64,000 nt of DNA, taken from assembly GCF_949628265.1 (NCBI RefSeq), contig NC_088786.1:15996001-16060000 (forward strand), in the 5' to 3' direction. Positions 48,273 through 60,576 of this stretch are shown here, one piece after another. The stretch comes from Cloeon dipterum. Taxonomy: Eukaryota > Arthropoda > Insecta > Ephemeroptera > Baetidae. A program made the position numbers and the translations under genes. Below the pieces are notes generated by a model that did not search any database, was not told the DNA's origin, and was given only the letters and a program-made list of their open reading frames with translations. Positions within the stretch are counted from its first letter, which is position 1. Every line of letters begins with the position of its first letter.

Positions 48273-51200
48273 ATGGCTGCTGCGTGCATCAGTTTTCGAT
48301 GGCTGGAACTGCTGGAAAAAGAGTTCGACAAGGCCTACGTTGACCTGGACGTCACCCTTGGTACGAGATTATGTTTTCCATCCCTTCGAATTTGCTTGAA
48401 ATGCGGCCTGACTGTTAATTATTTATTTATAATTCGGCCCTCTATGATCGCTTAAATCCTTGAGATGCCAACTCAGTATCACTCCAGCTTGCTTGCAAAC
48501 TAAGTTAAAATCAGAATTAATTCTATGTATCATAAAGTTATGTAATTTTGCCGAATGAAGTTGAGCTTATTTCCCATCAATTAGGATTCTGGATGTGTTT
48601 TTTTAAAGAAAATAAATTATTGGTCTCTAAAGTATATCATAATAATATTTTTATCATCTTGTTCCCCCCATAGGAACACTGAAACCACAAACTAAATAAA
48701 AACGGTGTTCCTGATCGTCTCATCATATTAAAATTTAATCGATCGATGGAAATATGTGTATCTATGTAGTGGTGTACTAAGATTTTTTCACGTGGAAGTC
48801 ATTTTTGCACACTTAACTTTTTAATTTCAAAACAAACTTAATTATTTACTCCTTATATGTACTCATTCTATTTTTACAGCTGTAATGGAGACGGAAGACT
48901 CCGAGTGCTTGTACAACGCCAGGCAAAGGATGTCAACATTGAGCTCCTGCTTTGCCCAGTTGACACACAAAGCTCAGACAATTTTTCAAAACAGTGCTAA
49001 AGTAGAGGTCAGTGTCTTTCAATATTATTGGTTTTATCAATTATTTCAGGCCTTTAAGTGATGTCTAGTTAAGTTTCTTATCAAATATTGTTAGAGGTTG
49101 CAATCAATAATGGTCCATTTGTTATATTATATAATGTACCTCATTCGACTTCTGATTTTAATGTAGTTAATCCATTAATATACATAATCAAAGTCGTGGT
49201 CTTTCTGGGATTCGGTGGAATTAGAGAGTCCTGTGCAAATATTTCATTACTTGTCAATTCTCTAGTTTCAATTATTAATCTTACCGTTAGCCGTGCTCTT
49301 CTCACTTAGAGAGGTGGTGAGCGCTGAAATGTTCTTGTTTTGCGAGATGATATTTTCCAATTCTTGGAAAATGGCCGAATCCTTTGAAGGTGACCTAGTT
49401 TCCAAGACCGACTCGTCGACAAACTTCAGCAATATTGGCTTTAGATCTTCAGCTACTTTGGAAGCTACGCTTTCAGTGTTGAATTCCCTGAAATATTTCA
49501 ACATTTCGTCTTTTAATACATTCAGGGCTTTGAACATGTTCTTCGCATCCCCAATGATCACATCTTCATTTTTCTTCAAAGAACTTTGCATGGTTTGCTG
49601 CTTTTCCAAGAGTTTGTATAAGATGTCTGAGTTCTGCGAGTTGTTTTCATTGTAGGCATTTACCATTCTCTTCGTTTCATTTGTCCTTGAAATAACAGGT
49701 ATTGTTCAAGCCATTAGTTGAATGTGCAAATTATTCTTACTCATTGTAAAACTTTTCATAGATCAGGATTAAATAGTTTTCAATAGACTTCTCGGTTTGC
49801 TCCTCTCGATCCTGGATTCGGCGACAACTTGTTTTGAATTGGTTTTGCACGTCGTGCAGGCTGCTCAGTCTGAAATCGATCTCCCTTCCTATCTGATTAA
49901 GTTTTTGAAGAACTCTAGTATCACTGCCGAACGATGGACTTTCTGAAATTTTAGCTAAATTACGCGTGACAAGGTTGCTCAAATCCTCACCTGAAATTTG
50001 TGGCGCGTAATGGGGGTGTCGATGGCTGGAGCCATGATGTCCAGTCCTTCTGTTCAATTCCAGGATGCTATTGTGAGTGAGGTTGGTGACCACAGACAAC
50101 TGCTGAACTTGCTTTTCAATCGACAAAGATTTTCCCCATAGGTCGTAGCCGATCTGTCTCTCCTGTTAAAAAAAATACTATTTTTCCCAATGACAGTGTG
50201 CATCACAGTGCATACGTTTGCATCTAGCATTTTCATTTCACTTTTTATCAACTCCTTAATTGTCCTGTGGCCTTCTGCAACATAGCTGAAAAGTCTGCTC
50301 TCAAAACTTTTGATTTTCTCCAGGATTTCATTGGCTTTTTTCTCAACTGTCGCCATATCCTTGTTTAGATGTTTTTCATTTGATGCAATCGTACCCTGCA
50401 ACAATTTGACTCTTATTTAATAAAATTGACCTTATGACATTTCGTTGTGGCAGCGCCTTTTCCCAGGATATCGCAGTGGAAACTAGCACCCACTCCCTGG
50501 CAATGCCATTCGCAGGATAATGTTTCCCAGCATATATGCGCCAAATTTTAATACCATTTTTAAATCAATTGATTACGGATTTTAGCTGGCGTTATTTCAA
50601 ATGCTAATTTTACTAACAAAATTTTGGCTAATACGTGCAGTGAAAATCTACAGTCGTTGATAGTGCTAGTGAGAGTAACGGGCAAGTAGCCGCTAACAGA
50701 TAATAATAAAATCCTGTGGCTCTACCGCAGGTTTTGCTCTTTGCACTGCACTAAACGTAACGCAAACTGAGCTGCTAAGGAATTCCTTTTTTAGTGTTCC
50801 CTTTGAAAATTGCTGCGTAAATTTCGAGCAGCATGCGTGGGAGGGTTTTAATTGGATCATCTCCTTATGTTAAAGAATGACGCATGCACTTAATTTCCCG
50901 CACTTGCGTCTCTCAATTAACTTGCCTGCACTTCAGTTGGATATTTCTCAATTTTGCTGGCTAACAAGTTGAACTTCTCGTCCAGCTTGGCCTCCAAGTA
51001 GCCCATCTTGCTGAAGATCGTGTCAGAAATGGTCTGCAGCTTTTGGTTTGTCGTTTCTGCATTCATTTCGTCTTTGCCTTGTCGTCTCCCTAAGTTCTTC
51101 GGTTGAGAAATAAGGGATTAATCGGCAAGCTATATAACACAGGGACGGCTCACTTCCGACAAAGTATTCAGTCTTGTGTCCAGTGAGGCCTCGATCCTCG

Positions 51201-53814
51201 ACAGGCGCGTTTCGACCGCCTCCAGTCTCCGCGCCAGACCTTCAAGGTCCACCTCCTTGTCCACAGGCTGCTTCTTCAGCTGCGTCCGCCCCCTGAAGGC
51301 CTCATCCAATGCTTTCAATCTCTCTTCGATGGATATTAAAATTTGTGGCACCGACTATAATCAAAGAGAATAATTAGCCGGCGGCTGCTTTGATGTGCGG
51401 CAAATTTATTAAAAAACACGCAGAAAAAATCTTATCTTTCAAACTCTGAGGGCAAGTTGGACGATTGAACTATGGCCCCTATTTTTCAACGAATTTGACT
51501 CGTTTTAAAAATTAAACAGGCGGAAAATCAGTCAATGCGACTCACCTGGTGCGTTACTCCGGGCTCGGGGACGAGGGTGGTCGAAAGGGCGCCGGAGGAG
51601 CAGCCTCTGATGGAAAGCAGCAGGGCGACGGGCAGCAGAGCCGCCAGCGTGCGATGCATGGTGCGTGTGGAATTTCACGCCAGTTCCCCGATGAGTGAGA
51701 GCTCTCCCTGAGAGATGCGAAGCCGACATTCAGTGGTCCATGAGATAAAGCAGATAACAGCATCCCCACTCTGTGCTTGCCATTCAACAACCGCGGCCCA
51801 TTCAGCCCGTCGCTTCGGTCGGACGCAGTCTGCCCCCAGATCCAGGCATTTCGCTCTCGATTACGTTGTCAGTGGTTAGGGCTGCCTTCGTTTCTGTTCT
51901 GACAGATAAAATCTTTTTTACCGGATTTGCTCCTTTATATAATTAAGTGGCGCGGCTTTTTACCCAGTAGGCTTAGGCAGCTTGGCCTTGGTCGTCCCCC
52001 AGCTTGTTGGTTTGATCTCGATTTTGACGCTAAAAGCAAAACTTGTTTTCCGACCTCTTGTTTTATTTATTTGCCTCTCAGCTACACTTTATTTCCATTA
52101 AAGCAATTTGCTAAAGTGCACTAGTTGAAGAAGTTTTAAATCGAATAAACGAATGTTGCAGGCAGAACTGGTCCATCTAAGAACAGAACTCGCGCAAGCA
52201 AGAGTGAAAAATTCGACTCTCGAGGGCGAATTGCACCGGACCTTGCTGCAGCTACACGCGAAGCAGCTTCACAGGCACAGCGACGTTTTAGAATTAAGTC
52301 CAGAAGACACGGCGGCCACGGAAGAGGCCCTGCGAAGAGTGCAGGCCGAGCTGCAGCTGGAAGAACAGGGCAGTGCCAAAAATCACCCAGTGGCGGCGTT
52401 GGTCAACGAGACAAATAAACTGCTGGTTGATGAAAACTCTGCTCTTCGCAACTCTTTACTCGCTCTACATTCCGAGGTTTACGGCGCTAGACTAGCTGCA
52501 AAGTATTTGGACAAAGAACTAGCCGGCAGGTAATCAAAATGATTGTTATTTCAGTCAAAAGGGGTAGCTCATCCATTTTACCCTTGCAGAATACAGCAGC
52601 TGCAGTTACTAGGTCGCGACATGAAGGGAGAAGTCCGCGACAAGTTGTGGCGGCAGCTAGAGGCAGAAATACTTCTGCACAGACACAAAACTGTCATCAG
52701 AGCTTGCAGAAGAGGCAGGAATGGCCCCGCGGCCGCACCAGTCGCAAAAGACAAGTCCGCCGCCTGGCACAGCCACTCTGGGGTTGGTGAGCCTCGAAGA
52801 GTGTCCATCTCTAGAGAAGCCGACGAAGGCTTGGGAATTTCCATCACGGTAAGTCCAGATTTGCTTTTATTATAAACAATTTTAAACATGAATTTCTCTA
52901 CAGGGAGGCAGAGAGCATGGTGTGCCTATTTTGATATCGGAATTAGAACCCGAGGGTCCTGCTGCACGGACAGGTGCTCTATACGTTGGTGATGCAATTT
53001 TGAGCGTGAACAGCATTAGTTTAAGAGATGTGAGTGATGCTCAGAGTTAAATTCCAGCGACAAACCTTAACGAATTTTATCCAGGTTAGTCATTATGAGG
53101 CTGTTGAGATTTTATCTGCGCAAGCTGGAACTGTGAGTCTAGAAGTGCAATATATTGCTTCGGAGGACAGTGATGATGAAAACTCCCTCACTGACTTTGT
53201 TGATGGATTTAAGTAAGAAAAGAGTGGTTTTGAGCATTATCCCCTGTAACTCGAATTTTTAAAACAGATTCAGGTTTTTTGACCAAGAAGTTATGATGCC
53301 TGGTGAAAAGGTCAATTTCCATTCCCCTAGCAATGGTATTAAAGAAATCGATGAATTTGAAGCAAAAGCCATGATCAATACTCCCACAGCACCTCGAACT
53401 CCTGAGAACGTGCTTGGTCGAGACAGGTAAAATCCATTTACACCAATTTCGCATTATTGTATTTTAATCATCGCATACTCTAGTGTGGCTGACAACCTTG
53501 AATATTCAGAAGGTGGTTTTGATAGTCCAGCTCAGGAACGATCTAGTCATGAGAGACCTTTGAGTCCCGCTCCCCCCTCAACTTTACCATCACCCCTGCC
53601 CAACACGTCCTCACCGCCACTGTCCGGCGCAAGATCTATTTCCCGTCTGTCTTCAGAATCGTCAGCGTCTTTGCTAGTGATGGGCTCACCGGGTCGCGCT
53701 GTGCCAGTCAAACCGTCTGAGCCGCCCACACCCACCCATAAGAAGAAAACTAAACACGATAGTGTGGTCGAGGTTACTCCTCATTTGGAGTACGAGTATG
53801 GCACTCCTGTGTGA
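48273..53814 (+). CDS. GOPC: Golgi-associated PDZ and coiled-coil protein (GOPC/PIST/CAL)
   Basis: Eight exons (48273-48360, 48880-49007, 52162-52529, 52590-52848, 52904-53029, 53085-53212, 53268-53426, 53484-53814) join in phase to 528 residues. The N-terminus [20 protein letters not shown] matches vertebrate GOPC closely, followed by [18 protein letters not shown], a long coiled coil, and the hallmark [19 protein letters not shown] and [12 protein letters not shown] blocks. One PDZ domain (about residues 270-360) has the ligand loop GLGISITGG and ends at [13 protein letters not shown]. The protein is a peripheral trans-Golgi adaptor that binds C-terminal PDZ ligands and directs them to secretion or lysosomal degradation. 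The tail is longer than in vertebrates, Ser/Pro-rich, and ends YEYGTPV, itself a class I PDZ ligand form. The 3.15-kb second intron hosts an opposite-strand gene. Confidence 0.96.
49268..51659 (-). CDS. Secreted coiled-coil protein, unrecognised, nested in a GOPC intron
   Basis: Six exons on the minus strand (51659-51546, 51354-51154, 51096-50926, 50395-50216, 50162-49741, 49685-49268) join in phase to 501 residues. A signal peptide ([20 protein letters not shown]) opens the protein. The rest is mostly heptad-like helices: [54 protein letters not shown] and [20 protein letters not shown] His-rich stretch ([12 protein letters not shown]) lies mid-protein, and several Asn-X-Ser/Thr sequons and few Cys residues are seen. 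No C-terminal globular domain, such as a fibrinogen-like one, is visible: the protein ends [12 protein letters not shown]. The third intron appears to use a GC donor (CAG|GCAAGT). The exon 3 acceptor (ACCGAAG) was chosen to keep frame. The protein is probably an extracellular oligomeric coiled coil. I do not recognise the family. All splice sites lie within GOPC intron 2. Confidence 0.8.
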
Positions 53815-53960
53815 TAACTTTGTAATGCCTTTTCTGATCATTTCCCTTGATACCATCAATGCATTTTATCTATGTCTGCTTGTGATTTTAATTTTTCTTG
53901 TATAAAGAAAGTTTATTTTTTATTGTGCATCACATTTATTGATAGACATTGAGCAAACTC

Positions 53961-53966
53961 AATAAA
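53961..53966 (+). terminator. GOPC polyadenylation signal
   Basis: AATAAA lies 147 bases after the GOPC stop codon. Minus-strand AATAAA motifs (forward 53912-53917 and 53935-53940) lie upstream of it, so the convergent GGCX transcript may overlap the GOPC 3' UTR. Confidence 0.6.
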
Positions 53967-54205
53967 GATTAGTCTTTTAATTGAAGAATTGTTGTGTTCT
54001 TTAGTTCGAATTGGTATCTAACATTGTATTTTGACAACCCATGAAGCTCATACTACTTCTAACCTACTCATACACTTGAGCAGGTTGTAAAAATTGGCGC
54101 ATGCAAAGTGATGCTACAACCTAGTACCATCAGTAAATAATTTCGCAAAATACATAAGTTGGCACATCCTTGTGAACACATAATAGATTTCTACAGTACG
54201 ATTAT

Positions 54206-57200
54206 TCAAGCCCTTTTCACCCTACGTGGTACTGGAACCCCAAATATTGTATGCAACAATGCGTTCCAAACTAGCTTCAGTGATAATTTCAGGTTTCTGT
54301 ATCGCAGAGCCATGCTATCATGCAGTCCCAGTACATTCAGGCCTGAATTCGGTACATAGTCTTCATAATTTTCCCTGAAAATTGATCATGAGTAAATCAG
54401 GAGTATTAATTTGATAAAAAGTATTACTTAAGATTCTGAGCAGTTTTGTTGATAAACGTATACATGTAGCAGGATGGAGTGTGTGATACAGTTTTCACGT
54501 GATGAAAAGCCGAGTCTTTAACATTAGTGTGTTCTCCAGCTTTTAAGTTTGAACGTCTAATGACTTTGCTTTCAGAATTGTGCGTGTTTTGGATAAATTC
54601 CACTTCTCCTTCTAATACAGTTAGACTGACGTTTCCAAGTCCATGAGCAATAAAGTTTTCCATTGAAAGCCCTAAAAATTGATTTATTGGTGTAAGAAGA
54701 GGATTATCTGGTATTCCCATAGCTTAACAAATTTTGCATCTAAACAAAATCTACAGGACAAATTTTGGTGTGGCATATTTAGAATAAAAAGAATATTAAC
54801 AGCACTAAATAATACCTGGGAAATCAGCAACAAATAAGACGTCGGTGTGATTCGACCAACTAAAAATGTCTTCTTCTATCTCTGGCAGCTTAATTCTCCA
54901 GTATGATAGCTCTGTCAGCAAAGGCATGATCCAGGAGGGCGTTTCAAACGGGGACCATTGAGCTTTTGTCAGATCCACCCTCGGATCATACATCCTTTGC
55001 TGAAATCTGCCATTCAACGAGCTCCAAACGTCGAGATGTACTGAAATGTCGGTGATTCCTTGAGTCTGGTAAACATTTCTCTGAACACATTTGGCCCACT
55101 GGTGCACCATGTCAACGTGCTTGCTCCAGCGGTCATTTTGAACCCATGCCTGGAGAAAGTTAATGAATTGTTAGGTGAATAACACTGAGCATTTCAATAA
55201 GTACCTCTGGATCCAAAAACATCTCCTTCCCAGAAGCGTTATCTACAACCCTGGGAAGGATGAGGATTGTATTCCACGAATGTACCATCATGTCCCAGGA
55301 ATAGCCGTAAAGACCACTGGTCCAGTTGTTGAATCCCTGGAAACTCAAAAAATAAAGACAAAAAAATTTCAATTTACACACAAGTACCTTGGTAACTGAA
55401 TGGGAATATGGAAGGACGGCTTGTACAGTGACATGCGTTGCAAGACACGAAAAAACCAAATAGTGCTTCCAAGTCAAAGCTTTTTTGTCACGACTGTAGA
55501 TTGGCTCCAAAGAACTCGGTGCTAAAATGGGAATACCATTGAATTTAATTGATTCACAGTTCATCTGGCAATTACAATCTTCTGTGCAACTGTCACAGTC
55601 ATTTCCCACAGTTGTCATGGAGAGCAATTTTCGTGGCCAGCTTGGATTGCAGAAAAGAGGCAGTGTCACCAAGCAGACATACGGGAACATTCCTACAAGT
55701 TTTAATTGTTAACTGGAACTAACCCACGAACTTAATCACCTATAGAAAATATCTGAGAATTCATTAAATGAAAAGAAGCGCAGAACAAGAGCGCAGGGGG
55801 TCGAGTCTTGTCGAAGAACAACCAAAATGCAATTGTGAGATCAAGAAGGAATCCTCCAACGTGTATTATCCACAGATCAACTTGTGCCGGTGTCATGAAC
55901 ACCCTGAAAACAGCAATTAATATATTTGAGAATTTTTCAATGACATTAGAAAATTTTAAGTACATTACTCAATGTGAAAAGCAGAAAAAGGTCATCAGCA
56001 CAAGCAAAAAAGGAGCTAAAAACAGCTAAAAAATATATAAAAGTATAAATAGAGTTTACAAAAAACCAAAACTCACCTGAAGGGCTCAAAAACCCAGTGG
56101 TTTGCCAGATAAGTCATGGAGTAACCGTTTAACCAATCATAGTCAAACTTCTTCAGTCCGGCCAAAAAGTAGAGCAAGAAAAATTGGTAGCGCAGGATGG
56201 CGTAGTTCCAGAGTGGTGCCATTTTCTGTTTCTTAGGCCACAGCCAAGAATCAAGTGAGCTGTGAAAAAATTTCGTAAGTCTTTAAGTTCACCGATGACA
56301 CGTGATCTAACTCTTACCAGTACAGATTGGCTTGTGAAGGAAGCAACAAAATAGCAAGCAAGCCATAAAGGTAGGAGTGGTTATTCCAAGAGGACTTGTC
56401 CAACAGGAAAATGTACCAATAGGTGCTAGCGAAAGCTACACAACTTGTGCGAAAGAAAAATCCCAATGTGATACCAAGTGCTCCTGAAAATCCAGACGTC
56501 CGACACACACCAAGTGAGAAGGTAAGATCCACACACCGATAGAGAAGATTGCGACAAAACTACGAAATGAAACACAAAGTTTTACGTACCGAGCCACATC
56601 ACCATGTATAGCATGATCATGCACTGAAGAGAAGGCTGTGGGAGGAAATTGAAGAGAGGGAAACGGCACTCGAGGGGATCACCCCAGCGAAAGTCTGCAA
56701 TTGCCAAACCCCGCTCCTCGGGGATGTCAAATACCATTAGCAGTCCTGGAAACGATTGAATAAATGATGACACGCTTTGAGACGTTTCAAATTTAATCAC
56801 CAAAGAGGCAACGAACAACTCCTAAAGAGGCTGGATCTGTGGGGCGGTAAAGAAGGACGAGGAGACATTTAAAGGAAGCGAGATCACTCGTGTTAAACCC
56901 GAATAATTTGGCAAAAGTGCCCTCGTCGCATCTAGTGCTCGATCTCTCCTGGCTGTCGGTCTTGCACCTCTGCTTCTTCTCCTTCATCGCCGCTACAAAA
57001 TGTAATTTGACAGAGCTGTTGAGCAATATAATCACGTCGCTCTCTCGGCGTCGCCTGTGTTATACTGAATCAATATGTCTTAAGATGAGAGGAGGAACAC
57101 ATGATGCTTATATGTATGCATGAATGTAGCACCCAAGAAACAGTTACCATGGCAACAAACTGAACATCATCCCCTTTTGTGTTTGTGATTTCTCATTTAA

Positions 57201-57652
57201 CACTTCAATAGTTTTATTAATCTGCATTAAATTCAGATGACTGGTTTTTTAGGTCTGACTAGCGTTTAAAATTAATATTAATGAACTTTCGACAGCGTTC
57301 AATAATTATTTAAAATTTATTATTAGAACAAAAATATCAATATATATATAATCATTCATTTAATTTTTTAAATTAAAATTGATGCGTGAAATACTTTAAT
57401 CTGATCTGATTTTATCTGATGACACAAACTGAAAGTTACTAACTTAAATTTCCACGCTTATGCCATCGCTAATGACAAAAAAGATAATAAAAAAAATCAA
57501 ATGAAAGTACCTACAGCTTTTTATTTAAAGCATACAAAAATCAAAAGGCTTAACTCATGATAATATCAGATTCTCTTAAAGTCACGTAAAAATAAAGACT
57601 TACGTCTCTTCAATTTTGACTTGTCTAAGTCACTGACGATGTGCCGGGCCAT
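54206..57652 (-). CDS. GGCX: Vitamin K-dependent gamma-glutamyl carboxylase
   Basis: Eleven exons on the minus strand (57652-57604, 56992-56801, 56745-56590, 56483-56318, 56259-56077, 55903-55740, 55692-55388, 55336-55205, 55149-54816, 54671-54428, 54374-54206) join in phase to 697 residues. Similarity to vertebrate GGCX is high throughout: [73 protein letters not shown] and [11 protein letters not shown]. The active-site lysine pair is kept in [10 protein letters not shown], and the cysteines matching the human Cys99-Cys450 disulfide are kept in LECRFPLF and QWAKCVQR. It is a multipass ER enzyme that uses reduced vitamin K, oxygen and CO2 to carboxylate glutamates. The ATG at 57652 has a strong context (CCCATGGCC) and its exon splices in frame; the alternative start is Met at 56987. 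The C-terminal cytosolic tail is shorter than in mammals. Confidence 0.95.
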
Positions 57653-57659
57653 GGGATAT

Positions 57660-58871
57660 CTTTTGCACCCAAGATTATGAAGGTGAGTAATAAATTCTAA
57701 AACGCGGCTTTGTTGTGTACACTCTGATGGGAGTAAATTATCTAAAACAAAATATTAAATTCCAAAATGTCGAGTTGAGTTCATAAGGTGGTATACCCTA
57801 TCCAACAAATATGCAGGCGCCCATTGCATAATGTCATGAATGACTGTGTCACAGAGGTTATGCACAAGAGATCAGTCGAGACGAGTAAAGGGCACCTTGT
57901 TGTGATCTCTGCCATGCATCCTGCACGCTTGACTGACAGTCCGGCCTGACGTCCAAAATTATTGATTCCTGGTGTAACGGAGAAAATAAACTTATGTATA
58001 TCAGGACTCTAGGGACCAGGTAATTCTAAAATTTCAACAGATCATATGTCAATTTGATGAAAATTAGATATTATTTTGGCTGTGTCAGTCATTTTTTTCA
58101 TTTGTAGTGAGTGGATTTAATAAAATGTGCTTTTACTTAATTTAAGGGTGATAAAATCTGAATTTAAAAAGCTTATATATGCATTAATGAGGTGTCTATA
58201 TATATGTATACATATAGGTATATAAACACCATTGATTTACAATCTAATATATAAATGATTTTGCTGTCCCGTGCATGTTTTGTATTTTTTGTGCTCCACA
58301 TAATTAATATTATATTATTATGTATGTACTTTGCGTCAGCTGACAAGTCGTCGTCTCGTCAGTCTGCGGTCTTTCGTCCCGGATTCCACTGCAGGTGGGC
58401 TATATTAGCTTGGTTTTTGTTATGTATGTTTGCCTAACTAGTTATCAGGCGTAGAGGCCGCAGTGTCTGGTCGGCTTTAGAATTTTTGTCAGCTTCTAGG
58501 ACACAGGGCTGGGACACACTAAAATATAGCTACTCAAGCTTTTGTATAGTCTCAAGCAAAAACCAGAGCAGTAAATAAAGCCACCTTTATCAATACATAA
58601 ATATATACCCGAGCGAGGAGCCAGCAGTGACACCGACTGTGGACTCAGTACTGTACACCTGACACTGACAAAAGTGACAAGTTGACAACACAAGAAGCAG
58701 CCGCACCAGCTGGCAAGCTGTTTTGTATCTGACACGCCCATTACCGTGCCTACCGTGGAGAGTTTAGATTGATGAACGAGCTGCTGAAGTTAATTTGCTA
58801 ACATTCCAATTTTCCTTCTAGAAGGAAGGGTTTCAGCTTTCCCGATTGTGAAGAGGACCGTGTAAACTAAT
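57660..58871. other. Divergent intergenic region between GGCX and TRAPPC3
   Basis: This must contain the 5' ends of GGCX (minus) and TRAPPC3 (plus). A minus-strand acceptor (TTTGTTTTAG) ending at 57762 suggests a GGCX 5' UTR intron. The GC-richer segment 58320-58870 is the likely promoter area for TRAPPC3. TA-rich repeats occur near 58190-58220. No other coding exon is supported. Confidence 0.4.
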
Positions 58872-59859
58872 ATGTCCCGTCAAACGAGTCGTTTGGATGC
58901 CAAGAAAGTGGTAAATATCTACATTACATACATATCATACGCACTGTTTTGCTCTGTAAATTTTCATTGCTTTAAAATGTCACTTTAGACTTAGCCACAT
59001 CTTCATTCAAAGCATATTCAATTCCCAATCTTTGGAAAACTTCAAAACCATTTTGATTTCAAATACACATGCCCATAATATTATGATATACATACAGCAC
59101 TGATCAATCATAATAATCTTCTATGTATCATATTAATACAAAATAAACATAGAACTTGAACGAGTTTTGAGTTTAATGATATTTTGCAAATCTGTACTAA
59201 TCATTTACGTATAAAACGTATGAAATAAAAATAATCTCTTTTCCAGAATTCGGAGCTATTTACTTTGACCTACGGTGCTCTGGTTACGCAGCTAATCAAA
59301 GATGTAGACAATGTTGATGATGTCAATAAGCAGTTGGAGCGGATGGGATACAACATTGGTGTCAGATTAATTGAAGACTTTCTTGCTCGGTCAGGCTCAG
59401 GCAAATGCTATGATTTTCGGGACACATCAGAAAAAATACAGGTATAATATTATTTGTAGTTAAGTTGACACTTAATAAATTCACCATGAAAAATTATTTT
59501 CTAGTTGGCCACTCGCATGTACTTGGGCGTCAGCCCTACAATCAGCAACTGGAGTCCTAGTGGAGACGAGTTTTCGCTAGTGATGGACAGTAATCCAATC
59601 ACAGACTTTGTGGAGCTGCCTGATTCACACATGGGATTGAAGTACTCGAACATGCTTCTCGGCGTAATCCGAGGTTCTTGCGAGATGGTTAGTCTTAGCT
59701 ACTTTTATTGGTGCTAATTCTACTCCACATTTTGTACAGGTCCAACTTGAAGTTTCATGCTGGTTCGCCCAGGACCAACTAAAAGGGGACAACACCACTG
59801 AAATCAGAGTCAAGCTGTTGAGGAAGCTGGAAGACTCTGTGCCTGCAGGAGAAGACTAA
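58872..59859 (+). CDS. TRAPPC3: TRAPP complex subunit 3 (Bet3)
   Basis: Four exons (58872-58910, 59247-59441, 59505-59687, 59740-59859) join in phase to 178 residues; human TRAPPC3 has 180. The sequence follows the family nearly end to end: MSRQTSRLDAKK, SELFTLTYGALVTQLIKD, NIGVRLIEDFLARSG, GVSPTISNWSPSGDEFSLV, ITDFVELPDSH, QDQLKGDNTTEIRVKLLRKL and VPAGED. The cysteine that is acylated in Bet3 is kept at residue 67 (GKCYDF). The protein is a core subunit of TRAPP complexes that activate Rab1 and tether ER-to-Golgi and later vesicles. Confidence 0.97.
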
Positions 59860-60576
59860 ATAACCCTTCAAATTTCCATTTGTTATCTTAATTTTGCTCT
59901 AGGGATATCACTGAATGTATGTTAAACTTAAATATAATGAAACATAAACATTTTGTAAATAATTTATTTACGTTTATTTAAGTATCCAATACAAAGCCGT
60001 CATTACTGTATGCAGCAGTTACTTAGCTGTACTATTTAATTATATAAATAACACGCTATAACTTTAATTATGACCAGAGGTAACCTGCTTTAGGAATGAA
60101 CACTTTCTATCAAAATTCCTCAGCTTAAAATTTGACAAGGACTGGTTCAAAAACGATTACATACAACAAAACCGCTTAACACACCTTAAAAGTGGGAATC
60201 TGAGTCAATGGTTTGACAGCCATTGACTTAATGTTTTTGGCTTTATTAAGTTCAAGAGGCTCATAACTTGTATGGTAGAATATGTGAGGGACTTAAATAT
60301 TAAAGTTAAAAAGGGCTACAACAAAGAGCGTTTCAAAAGTTCAAGGTCAACAGCCACACTATATAGATAAGAGTGTGTATGGAGGTTAATTTTTGATTCA
60401 AATATGTATCTTAGGCAGTTACTGTGTCAAAAGATGGTTTTGTTCCAGCCTATATATTGGTACTAGGAAAAGCAGACTGTCTTGTAGATAAATTTGTAAT
60501 TGCGTAATATATTGGTTGTTAACAATCCGTTCAGTTCAGTCGCAGTTTTAAAAGAAATTTAACCATTCTCACACAT
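59860..60576. other. Convergent spacer between TRAPPC3 and PGAP1
   Basis: This holds the 3' UTRs of the two convergent genes. It is AT-rich with no coding exon seen. Some of the sequence next to 60300-60576 on the minus strand is likely PGAP1 3' UTR. Confidence 0.5.

Noticed and set aside
57558..57761. Reading the GGCX-side frame through the donor at 57604 to a stop near 57559 as a separate gene's last exon
   Set aside because: The strong CGTAAGT donor and perfect phase match to the GGCX acceptor make a GGCX first coding exon the better explanation.
57781..57950. Minus-strand segment reading HDIMQWAPAYLLDR upstream of GGCX
   Set aside because: Its only good donor leaves a phase that does not fit the next acceptor at 57761, and an in-frame stop lies just upstream; a 5' UTR or chance frame is likelier.
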